From contig NZ_CP119809.1 of the NCBI RefSeq assembly GCF_029338395.1, forward strand, positions 1,054,001-1,118,000: a DNA stretch of 64,000 bases, read 5' to 3'. How positions within the stretch are numbered: position 1 is the stretch's first letter; each line of letters starts with the position of its first letter. The stretch is from Halorussus caseinilyticus (GTDB lineage: Archaea; Halobacteriota; Halobacteria; Halobacteriales; Haladaptataceae). Under the pieces are notes generated by a model. That model ran no database searches, was not told the origin of the DNA, and saw only the letters and a program-made list of their open reading frames with translations. Shown here piece after piece: positions 56,967-64,000 of this stretch. The position numbers and the translations under genes are program-made.

Positions 56967-57989
56967 TCAACCGGTCTCGCGCACGTCCCGACGGAGTTCG
57001 GGAATCAGGTCGAAGTCCGACTCGGTGTCGCCGAGGACGAGGAGCGCGTGATACCGGAGGTACGTCTGCACCGGCACGAACACCAGCGAGAGCGCCGCCG
57101 TCAGGAGAGCCAGATACCCGAGTAGGAGCGCGACGGCGACGGCGACGGCGACCGGGTTCGAGAGAAGCGCCGCCGGACCGCCGAACGCGGGCACCGCCAG
57201 CACGCCGACCACCGCGAGGGGGGCCGCGAGTAGCGCGCCGACGATGCCCCCGACCACCGACGCCAACAGGCCGACCGCCAGCGCGAGACCGAACCGGACG
57301 AGAACGTAGACGCCGTACTGCTCCCACTGGCCGGTCAGCGCGGGCCAGAACCGCCGCCACCCGTCGAGAATGCCGACGTTCTTGAGAATCATCACCGGCA
57401 CGACGAAGTTGGTCGTGAAGCCGTCTACCACGGCGACGGCGATGCCGAGGAAAATCAGCAGTGGTACGAACACCGCGAGCAGGCCGACCGAGAACCCCGG
57501 TTGCCCGCCCGCGAACGAGACCACCGACGCGAGTATCCCGAGGACGGGGACGACCACCAACAGACCAAGCGCGACCCGGAACGCGAACAGGCGGAGGGCC
57601 TGCCCGAAGTGTTGGTCGGCGTAGGGCCGAATCCGGACGCGCTGGCGACGGAGCGACTCCACGAAGACGAACTCCATCACCGACCCGACCAGACTGTACA
57701 CCAGTCCGACGACCAACGCGACGGCGACGATTCCGAGGACGACGGGCAGAACCTCCCCGAACGCGAACGGGAGGTCCACCTCGACGCCGGTCGGACCGGC
57801 CGGGCCGGGCGGCGCGTCCGGGGGCGCGTCGGTCGAACTCCCGGCCGTCCACGACGACCCGCTACTCGCGTTCCCGAGGAAGAAGACCACGAGCGCGAGT
57901 TTGAGCCACTGGCGGGCGTCGAACGGCGTCAGTAAGGATTTGGTAGCGTCCAACGCGTCATCGAGGTCCTCCACGGCGTACCACGGCAT
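56967..57989 (-). CDS. Multi-helix membrane protein (DUF7544-like)
   Basis: The 340-residue protein has about seven to eight helices: one amphipathic N-terminal (VEDLDDALDATKSLLTPFDARQWLKLALVVFFLG), an external Pro/Ser-rich loop, then tightly packed Val/Leu/Ala helices, and a cytoplasmic tail (RYHALLVLGDTESDFDLIPELRRDV). Such haloarchaeal proteins have no known function. Its stop codon lies inside the right end of the tnpB element, so its last residues may have been changed by the insertion. Confidence 0.72.
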   Translation of the reverse strand: MPWYAVEDLDDALDATKSLLTPFDARQWLKLALVVFFLGNASSGSSWTAGSSTDAPPDAPPGPAGPTGVEVDLPFAFGEVLPVVLGIVAVALVVGLVYSLVGSVMEFVFVESLRRQRVRIRPYADQHFGQALRLFAFRVALGLLVVVPVLGILASVVSFAGGQPGFSVGLLAVFVPLLIFLGIAVAVVDGFTTNFVVPVMILKNVGILDGWRRFWPALTGQWEQYGVYVLVRFGLALAVGLLASVVGGIVGALLAAPLAVVGVLAVPAFGGPAALLSNPVAVAVAVALLLGYLALLTAALSLVFVPVQTYLRYHALLVLGDTESDFDLIPELRRDVRETG

Positions 57990-58065
57990 GGGCCGAGATA
58001 CGAGGCCGACCGAGAAAACTGTCGGGGTTTCGAGAAAATCGGGTTACAGGTCGGGTCGTCGGACC

Positions 58066-58836
58066 TCAGACCGACACCGAGTCGCCGAGTCCGCCGTCGA
58101 TGAGTTGGACGAGGACCGCCGCGATGCCCGTCCGGGACGACCAGAGTGCGGTCTCGTCGTCCAGTTCGGGGTCGTCACCGCCGTCGCGGACGCTCAGCAG
58201 GACCGTCTCGCCGTCTACCACGAGGACCCGGCCCACCGGGTCGTCGCCCTTCGGAGGGTCGGTCGGGGGGTCGGCGATTTCGATGCCGGTGTCGGCGAAG
58301 TGTTCTTCGAGGGTCGTATCACCGACTACGATTACCTCGACACCCGACTCGGCCTTCTTCCGCAGTAGTTCGGCGAGTTCGTTCGTCAGGCCGCGAGCGT
58401 CCCGGCCCACCGCGAAGACTATTCGTCGCTCGGCCTCTTTCAGCAGTTGCTCGGCCCGGCCGTCGATGCTGGTCCGGCCGTGGACCGTCCAGATGTCCTC
58501 GCGGCGCTCGTCGCCCTCGCCGCGCTGTTGGCGAGCGTCTTCGAGATAGTCGAAGGCGCGCTCTTGGGTGCGCTCGAACTCGCCGCGGAGGTGCGACCGG
58601 GCGGCTTCGAGGCTGACGGGCCGGTACTGGATGGGCTTGGACTGCTGGACCTCTACGAGACCACGGTCCTGAAGCGACTCGGCCGCGCCGTACACCTGCG
58701 ACCGGGGCACGTCGGTCGCCCGATGCACGTCGCGGGCGGTGCCGGTACCCAACCGCTGGAGCGCGGTGAACACCTTCGCCTCGTAGTTCGAGAGACCGAG
58801 GTGTTCGAGGGCCTCGATAGCGTCGTCTTCGTCCAT
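58066..58836 (-). CDS. TrmB-family transcriptional regulator
   Basis: The 256-residue protein has an N-terminal winged helix (about 5-75, EALEHLGLSNYEAKVFTALQRLGTGTARDVHRATDVPRSQVYGAAESLQDRGLV) and a C-terminal sensor domain (about 110-256, AEQLLKEAERRIVFAVGRD). Archaeal TrmB proteins sense sugars or other metabolites. Its ATG overlaps the stop of the RND gene by 1 nt, so it is cotranscribed with the transporter it may control. A palindrome upstream of the RND gene is a candidate operator. Confidence 0.88.
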   Translation of the reverse strand: MDEDDAIEALEHLGLSNYEAKVFTALQRLGTGTARDVHRATDVPRSQVYGAAESLQDRGLVEVQQSKPIQYRPVSLEAARSHLRGEFERTQERAFDYLEDARQQRGEGDERREDIWTVHGRTSIDGRAEQLLKEAERRIVFAVGRDARGLTNELAELLRKKAESGVEVIVVGDTTLEEHFADTGIEIADPPTDPPKGDDPVGRVLVVDGETVLLSVRDGGDDPELDDETALWSSRTGIAAVLVQLIDGGLGDSVSV

Positions 58837-61800
58837 CAGTCCTCGCTCACCTCGCCTCCGTTTGCGACTGCGGCGCTCGGGTCGGCGGCGCTGGCCTCGC
58901 CGGGTCCGAGGTAGCGCGTCCACAGCACCAGCAGACTCGGCAGGACGAGGACGCTGGCGAGGAACGCGTAGATGATTGTCAGACCCGTGATGATGCCGAA
59001 CTGCTGGAGCGCGGGCAGGATGGCGAACCCGAGGACGCCGAACCCGCCGACGGTGGTCGCGGCGCTCCCGAGAAGCGCGCCGCCGGTGCCGGTGACGCTC
59101 TCGTTCATGGCCTGCCAGATGGTGTCGCGCCGCCCGAGTTCCATCGTGTAGCGCTCGCTGAGGTGGATACTGTAGGCCACCCCGAGACCCACCGTGAGGC
59201 TGGTAATCATCCCCGTCAGGACGTTGAACGGCATCCCCAGCAGGTACATCGTTCCGAGAATCCACGAGACGCTGAACGCCACCGGGAGCAGGGTGATGGC
59301 TCCGAGCGTGGCGCTCCCGTGGGCGAGTCGGTAGGCCAGCATCAGGAACGCGAACGTCGCGCCGAGCGTGATGACGAGGCTCTGGATGACCGTGTCCAGC
59401 AGTTGGTTCTGGACGATTTCGAAGACGATTGGTTGACCGGTCGCGGTGGCGGTCAGGCCGTCGCCGTCTACGTCGTCGGCCACGGCGCGCATCTCCTCGG
59501 TGACCGTCGAGGACGAGGCCCCACCCTTGACCGAGACGACCATCCGGACCGCTCGGTACTCGCCGTCCTCGCGGTGGATGACGCCTTTCGCGTCCTGCGG
59601 GGCGACTGCGAACAGTTCGTCGTACACTTGCTCGACGTTCCGGTCGGGCACGCCGTCGCCGTCGGTGTCGGCCGCGGCGAGCGTCGCGTTGAACGACTCG
59701 TTCTGCGCGGCGACCTGTTCCATCACGGAGATGGGACTCCGAATCTGGGGTTCGCCATTCGAGAGGACGACCACCACGTCGCGTTTCTCCCGCGCGGCGT
59801 CGTTGGCCTGCTGGAGCTTTTCGAGGGTTCCCGCGGTAGCTACGTCGCCCTCGACCAGAATCTGGGCCTGCGAGTCCTGTCGCAAGAAGTTCTGGTTGAC
59901 GTATTCGAGGTTCGCTTTCGCGGAGTAGTCGCCGGGCGCGAACGGTTCGGGCAGGTCTTTCATCCACCCCGCCGGGTCCTCGGCGAGGAAGTCGGTCTGC
60001 TCGAAGCTAGTGTCTACCTGCGTCGCGCCGTACGCGCCACCGGCCGACAGCACGAGCGTCAGGGCGATGACGACGAACGGGGCTTTCCGGGCGGCGGTCG
60101 AACCCACCGAAAGCATCGACCCGAGCGCACCGCCGCCGGTACCGAACGCTCGCTTCTGGCGGTCGAAGCCCTTCGATTCGAGGAAGGTGTCGATTTCGAC
60201 CTTGAGGGCGGGAATCAGGCCGCCGAAGACGATTAGCGCGGCCACGATGCCCACCGAACTCACGATACCGAAGTCCTGAATCGGCGGCAGGGGACTGACG
60301 AGGTTCGAGAGGAAACCGATGACCGTCGTCGCAGTCACCCAGACGAGAGCGACTCCGACGCCCGCCAGTGCGACCGACATCCCCTCGCGGACGCTCTCCC
60401 CGTCGTGTTCCTCACGCTCCTCGCGGTGGCGCATGAAGACGTGAATCGCGTAGTCGATGGAGAGACCGATGAGCAGGACCGGCACCGAGATGAAGATTTG
60501 GTTGAAGGTGATGCCCGCCCAACCCATGAAGCCGAACGTCCAGACGAGGACCGCGACGATACCGAACACTCCGAGCAGGATGTCCAGCAGGTCGCGGTAG
60601 GCGATGACCAGCGTCAAGACGACGAAGATGAGCGCCATCGGGCCGACGATGGAGATGCTGTCGGCCATCGACTGGTCGGTCTCCTCGCTGATGATGCCCG
60701 ACCCGAAGACGAGGACTTCTCGGTCCATCGACTGTTTGGAGACCTGCTGGATGGCAGTCTGGGACTCCACGATGGACGTACTTGCCATGCCCTGCACGGT
60801 CTGGCCCCGCTGTTGCTGGAACACGACGAGCATCGTCGCGTTGGCCTCGGTGCTACCGGGTTCGTAGGAGGTCGGCATGAACGCGAACGCCTGACTCGAC
60901 GGGCCGTCGCCGCCCTCGCTCAGCACCGACTCGACGGTCGATTCGACTTCCGACCGGTTCATCGACTCGAGTTGCTCGATTTGCTCGTCGAGGGTCGGTC
61001 GGGAAGCGTTCTGCAACTGCTGGCGCTGTTGCTGGAGTTTCGCGGCGTCCTGCTTGAGTTGCTGGCCGCGCTCGCGGAGTTCCGCCGTGCGCTGTTGGAG
61101 TTGTTGGTACTGGTCGGCCAACACGCCGCGGGTGCCGAGTCTGTACGCCTGCTGGAACTGCGAGCGAATCTCGGTGGCGCGCTCGCGGTACGTCGATTGG
61201 TTGATTTCGCCCTGTTGGAGCGAGGCGTTGAGTCGGTCGAGTTGAAGCTGTAGCGCCCGAACCTGACCGAACGCCCGTTCGAACGTCGCCGACTGGTTGG
61301 CCGTCAGGTTCGCCGTCGTGGAGGTCCGGACCTCCCGGAGTCGGGTCTCGATGCCCGCCGACCGCTGGCGGTAGGTCGAGTCGTTGACCTCGCCGCGGCG
61401 GTGGGAGGCGTTAAGTCGTTCATACTCGGTCTGAAGCCCGCGCGTCCGGTTCAGTGACTCGCGGAGGGTCGCCGCCGTCGCGTTCAGGGTCTGGCCGCGC
61501 TGTCGGAGTTCGGCGCGCGACTCGTTGAGCGACTGGCGGCGCTGTTGGAGTTCGGCCGCCGACTTCCGGAGTCCGCTCGCTTGCTCCTGTCGGAGCGCCG
61601 CGGAAGCGACGATGTTGGCGACGCCGCCGGTCGGCGTGTCGTTCGCCAGCGTGCCGTTTATGGTCCGGTTGTTCCGCAGGTCCTGTTGGAGCTTCAGCGT
61701 CTCGACGAGCGCGTCCTTCGAGAGGACGTTACCGTCCCTGACGATGAGTTGGACCGTCGTGGTGTTCTGCTGGCCGGTCGCGAAGTTGGTCTCGATGTAG

Positions 61801-61964
61801 TCCAACTTCCGGTCGGCGGTGCTGTCGCTCTGGAACTGGTCGAGCGACGACGACTGTTCGACCATCGGCGCGCCCGCCCCGACCAACACAGTCAGGACGA
61901 GCAGTACCGCGATGATTGGACGACTGTACTCCGTGACGGCCGCGAAGAGGTCGCTTCCGTTCAC
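58836..61964 (-). CDS. RND/MMPL-superfamily transporter with long coiled-coil domain
   Basis: The 1042-residue protein has the duplicated RND layout: one N-terminal helix, an extracytoplasmic domain, a helix block with GLSIDYAIHVFMRHREERE, a second external domain, and a final block with GLGVAYSIHLSERY. The first external domain carries a long coiled coil (about 130-325) in which a 62-residue unit is duplicated (LNAS at 184 and 246, then GExNxSTYRxR). It may export lipids or hydrophobic compounds. The GTG start at 61964 follows a GGAGG ribosome site. Confidence 0.88.
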   Translation of the reverse strand: MNGSDLFAAVTEYSRPIIAVLLVLTVLVGAGAPMVEQSSSLDQFQSDSTADRKLDYIETNFATGQQNTTTVQLIVRDGNVLSKDALVETLKLQQDLRNNRTINGTLANDTPTGGVANIVASAALRQEQASGLRKSAAELQQRRQSLNESRAELRQRGQTLNATAATLRESLNRTRGLQTEYERLNASHRRGEVNDSTYRQRSAGIETRLREVRTSTTANLTANQSATFERAFGQVRALQLQLDRLNASLQQGEINQSTYRERATEIRSQFQQAYRLGTRGVLADQYQQLQQRTAELRERGQQLKQDAAKLQQQRQQLQNASRPTLDEQIEQLESMNRSEVESTVESVLSEGGDGPSSQAFAFMPTSYEPGSTEANATMLVVFQQQRGQTVQGMASTSIVESQTAIQQVSKQSMDREVLVFGSGIISEETDQSMADSISIVGPMALIFVVLTLVIAYRDLLDILLGVFGIVAVLVWTFGFMGWAGITFNQIFISVPVLLIGLSIDYAIHVFMRHREEREEHDGESVREGMSVALAGVGVALVWVTATTVIGFLSNLVSPLPPIQDFGIVSSVGIVAALIVFGGLIPALKVEIDTFLESKGFDRQKRAFGTGGGALGSMLSVGSTAARKAPFVVIALTLVLSAGGAYGATQVDTSFEQTDFLAEDPAGWMKDLPEPFAPGDYSAKANLEYVNQNFLRQDSQAQILVEGDVATAGTLEKLQQANDAAREKRDVVVVLSNGEPQIRSPISVMEQVAAQNESFNATLAAADTDGDGVPDRNVEQVYDELFAVAPQDAKGVIHREDGEYRAVRMVVSVKGGASSSTVTEEMRAVADDVDGDGLTATATGQPIVFEIVQNQLLDTVIQSLVITLGATFAFLMLAYRLAHGSATLGAITLLPVAFSVSWILGTMYLLGMPFNVLTGMITSLTVGLGVAYSIHLSERYTMELGRRDTIWQAMNESVTGTGGALLGSAATTVGGFGVLGFAILPALQQFGIITGLTIIYAFLASVLVLPSLLVLWTRYLGPGEASAADPSAAVANGGEVSED

Positions 61965-62013
61965 GGGACGACCCTCCGCGGGACTAGTTCTCTGAACATG
62001 TGTTCGACGGTGT

Positions 62014-62032
62014 TGTTAGAAAGGTACTAACA
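62014..62032. promoter_or_regulatory. Dyad operator TGTTAG-N7-CTAACA upstream of the RND operon
   Basis: TGTTAG and CTAACA flank seven bases, about 50-68 bp before the GTG at 61964, at or near the promoter. A TrmB-type dimer could bind it; the regulator is encoded in the same operon. Confidence 0.5.
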
Positions 62033-62203
62033 GCACGCGCATAAACCCCGTGGATTCGAACACATCCGAATTTCGTCGGGTAATCGCGGGACGGCAACGG
62101 GTTCACGACGCAGAGAGATTGGCACAGCGACAGTTTTCCGGGGACCGGCGAGTCGCGTCTGGGCGCGTGACAAACGCCGCCCGGACCAGCGCCGTGAGAC
62201 CCG

Positions 62204-62246
62204 TATCCGCCGCTCGCGGCCGTATTACGGCCACGAGCGGCGGATA
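62204..62246. repeat. Near-perfect 21-bp inverted repeat
   Basis: Arms TATCCGCCGCTCG(C)GGCCGTA pair around a single T with one mismatch. It would extrude as a cruciform or form a strong RNA stem. Confidence 0.5.
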
Positions 62247-62433
62247 TTCGGTCGGAAGTCGCCGTCTCGCCGACGGCGGTGGCGATGGGGGAGGGGAATA
62301 GAAATATTTCTCAAAGCAATGAAAATCAGTCTTAGGAATGGGTTATCATGTCCCGTTCCGGGGGTCGGAACACCTGCCGTGACGGATTCGCCGGGAAGAC
62401 TATCAGAACCGACGCCGTATCGAAGTCGTCTCC

Positions 62434-62777
62434 ATGAACGACGACAGTCTCGACCGGACCGACACGGGTATCCTCTACTTGCTTCAGCGAGACGCCCGGA
62501 GTACGGCCACCGAGGAAATCGGAGAGAAAGTCGGGGTGGCCGCCAGCACCGTGGCGACCCGGATACGGGACCTCGAAACTGCGGGCGTCGTCACCGACTA
62601 CAAACCGACGAGGAAAACCTCCTCGTGGAACTGGTGAGTACCTCCCAAAACGAGACCGAGCGACGAATCGACCGACTGACCGACTGCGGCGTCGATGTCG
62701 TGCGGACCGAGTTCCTCACCCGGGAGTTGTCCCGCCCGTTCGCGCACTTCGGCGAACAGTTCACCGACGACGCCTGA
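62434..62777 (+). pseudogene. Decayed Lrp/AsnC-type regulator (internal deletion and frameshift)
   Basis: The first 60 or so codons encode an AsnC-type helix-turn-helix (LDRTDTGILYLLQRDARSTATEEIGEKVGVAASTVATRIRDLETAGVVTDYKP). The next codons run out of frame and stop at 62637. The expected last part (DEENLLVELVSTSQNETERRIDRLTDCGVDVVRTEFLTRELSRPFAHFG) is in a different frame, ending at 62777. About 45 residues of the effector domain are missing between the parts, so deletion plus frameshift is inferred. Confidence 0.7.
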
Positions 62778-62903
62778 GTTGATTCCGCGGACGGAATCCG
62801 GAAATCAGTCGCTCGGCGGGAAACCGAACCGCGAAGCGCCGCCGTTCGGCCGAATCATTGGCCTGCGACACTTTTTAGCCGGTCGCGTCGTCACAAACAG
62901 TGT

Positions 62904-63182
62904 ATGCCAACTTCGCGGACCGCTCTCAGCGACGACCGGAGCGTCAGCACTGCAGTCGTAGACGCGGTGGCGGACGCCGAGGGGGTCGCTCCGACCGAAC
63001 TGACGCCGCCACTGTATCGCGCTATCGACCCGAACGCGCTGGACGAACTGTTCGGTTCGACGGTGGCCTCCGCGGAGAACGGACTTCGAATCTCGTTCAC
63101 CTACAGCGGGTACGAGGTGACCGTCGTTGGGACGGGGAATGTCGTCGTCCGACCGGCGGACGACGCCGAGCGAGACTCCTAA
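62904..63182 (+). CDS. HalOD1 output-domain protein
   Basis: The 92-residue protein matches the halobacterial output domain HalOD1 (STAVVDAVADAEGVAPTELTPPLYRAIDPNALDELF, RISFTYSGYEVTVVGTGNVVV). HalOD1 is found alone or fused to signalling domains in haloarchaea; its output is unknown. It is monocistronic. Confidence 0.85.
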   Translation: MPTSRTALSDDRSVSTAVVDAVADAEGVAPTELTPPLYRAIDPNALDELFGSTVASAENGLRISFTYSGYEVTVVGTGNVVVRPADDAERDS

Positions 63183-63242
63183 CTCACGCGAGCGCAGTCG
63201 CTACGCCGTTCGGCAAAAAAGAAATCGAACGTCGAGTGACGC

Positions 63243-64000
63243 TTACTCCAGTGCCGCGTAGGGGTTCAGCACGCCCGCGCCGTAGTACTTCTTGTCGAAG
63301 CCTTCGGGCACGTTCGCGGTGTTTTTGAGCTTCTGGCGGACCTCGTTCGCGTTGAGACCGGGGTTCTGACTCCGGACGAGTGCGACTGCGCCTGCGACCT
63401 GCGGCGCGGCCATCGAGGTGCCCGCGAGCCACGAGTAGGTGTAGTTCGCGCCGAGGTAGTTCCCGTCGGCGTCGAACTGGGGTTCGGCGAGCGTGTTGAA
63501 CACCATGTCGTAGTACCAGCCGGCCGGGAAGTTGGCGTCGTAGTTGCCACCGGGAGCGGCCACGTCGATGGCGTTCGTGCCGTAGTTGGTGTACTTCGCG
63601 GGTGTGCCGGTCGGGGACTCCAGACCGTCGCCGCCGTGGTTGAAGCCGACGGGTCCGGTCGCGGAGACCGAAACCACGTTGGACGCCTCGTTCGGGAGAC
63701 TGACGACGTTGCCGTCGTGCTGGAGGTCCGCGGCGTCGTTGCCCGCCGCGATGACGAGAACCGTGCCCTGTCTGCGGACGTAACTCGTCGTCCGGTTGAG
63801 GACCTTGCCGTAGAACTCGCCCTGAGCCTTCCGCGTGACCGGGTAGGCACCGAGGCTGAGGTTCGCGGCGTCACAGTCGACGCGTGCGCTGTAGACCATC
63901 GCGGCCACGATGTCGGCGAACGACGCGAGTTCGCTCGGCGAGAAGACGCGGCAGTCCACGACTTCCGTGCCGGGCGCAGAGCCGACGGTACCGAAGTCGT
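63243..64000 (-). CDS. Subtilisin-like (S8) serine protease, halolysin type, N-terminal part outside window
   Basis: The frame remains open to the window edge, so only the C-terminal 251 residues are seen. Visible catalytic features are the oxyanion Asn in VIAAGNDAADLQH and the nucleophile Ser in LAGTSMAAPQVAGAVAL; the Asp and His of the triad lie beyond the window. Halolysins are Tat-exported proteases active in salt. The end of the catalytic domain (PEGFDKKYYGAGVLNPYAALE) is at the C terminus with no PKD-like extension. Confidence 0.88.
   Translation of the reverse strand, partial: DFGTVGSAPGTEVVDCRVFSPSELASFADIVAAMVYSARVDCDAANLSLGAYPVTRKAQGEFYGKVLNRTTSYVRRQGTVLVIAAGNDAADLQHDGNVVSLPNEASNVVSVSATGPVGFNHGGDGLESPTGTPAKYTNYGTNAIDVAAPGGNYDANFPAGWYYDMVFNTLAEPQFDADGNYLGANYTYSWLAGTSMAAPQVAGAVALVRSQNPGLNANEVRQKLKNTANVPEGFDKKYYGAGVLNPYAALE

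Larger units (their letters stand above)
55511..56970 (+). mobile_element. IS1341-type (IS200/IS605 family) tnpB-only element
   Basis: The element has subterminal hairpins at both ends (left 55523-55543 around CCCGCCCTTCAGGGCGGG; right 56941-56963 around CCTCGCCCTTTAGGCCGGGG) and ends in the GGATGTCAA typical of haloarchaeal members. It encodes only TnpB; the tyrosine transposase TnpA is absent, so it moves only in trans. The left boundary is approximate. Confidence 0.8.
61965..62433. other. 469-bp noncoding region between the RND operon and the Lrp remnant
   Basis: It contains the RND promoter and dyad, a 43-bp cruciform-forming palindrome at 62204-62246, smaller hairpins, and an AT-rich tract at 62297-62340. 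No gene is supported. Confidence 0.5.

Noticed and set aside
55511-56970. Larger mobile island or provirus around tnpB
   Set aside because: Only a single IS-type element is visible; no integrase, capsid or att-like direct repeats flank it.

Overview
This is a chromosomal window from a halophilic archaeon (class Halobacteria). The evidence is high GC with acidic, Asp/Glu-rich proteins, leaderless genes behind TTTAAA/TTTATC-type TATA boxes, DNA topoisomerase VI (top6B-top6A) beside a bacterial-type gyrase (gyrB-gyrA), HalX and HalOD1 domains, a haloarchaeal tnpB element and a halolysin-like subtilase. The genus cannot be settled from the sequence alone. I see no tRNA, rRNA or CRISPR array.

Layout. 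0-16 kb is mostly core: a HEAT-repeat protein, a secreted phospholipase-D-fold protein, a DHH/OB-fold RecJ-like phosphoesterase, a JAMM desampylase overlapping the FAD synthase gene ribL, a type II NADH dehydrogenase-like flavoprotein, an apparently autoregulated HTH protein, a sugar epimerase, arginase, a HAD phosphatase and the gyrB-gyrA operon. 16-26 kb is more accessory: an MscS channel, an NMT1/THI5-like ABC importer whose parts are split into two convergent halves around an AT-rich island, a DUF2071 protein, and a bactofilin-like/MFS pair. 26-33 kb holds top6B-top6A and small zinc-ribbon, TOBE, metallo-beta-lactamase and methyltransferase genes. 34-43 kb carries a GlcD-type flavoprotein, a cytochrome P450 and an ABC-2 exporter operon with a permease fused to a PrsW-like domain. 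43-50 kb holds regulators (RNA polymerase epsilon-like protein, HalX receiver, KaiC-like/winged-helix protein), a sugar-nucleotide enzyme and an iron/redox pair (ferredoxin and DPS-like ferritin). 50-58 kb has an Hrq1/MrfA-type helicase, a cysteine-free thioredoxin fold, a three-gene operon behind two DtxR-type operators, and a tnpB insertion. 58-64 kb has a TrmB-type regulator with an RND/MMPL transporter, a decayed Lrp gene, HalOD1, and the C-terminal part of a subtilase.

The main novelty is in the noncoding DNA. Four copies of one promoter-like repeat (three direct, one inverted) surround the RNA polymerase epsilon-like gene. Two TTAGG-N4-CCTAA boxes 20 bp apart sit just before the 53.7 kb operon. 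A palindromic operator lies between TATA box and start of the 8.1 kb regulator, and a dyad precedes the RND operon. Two families of dispersed intergenic repeats occur: T-rich tracts next to a GC palindrome, and a GATTGGCTCA-containing G-rich element. Long perfect palindromes fill many intergenic gaps.
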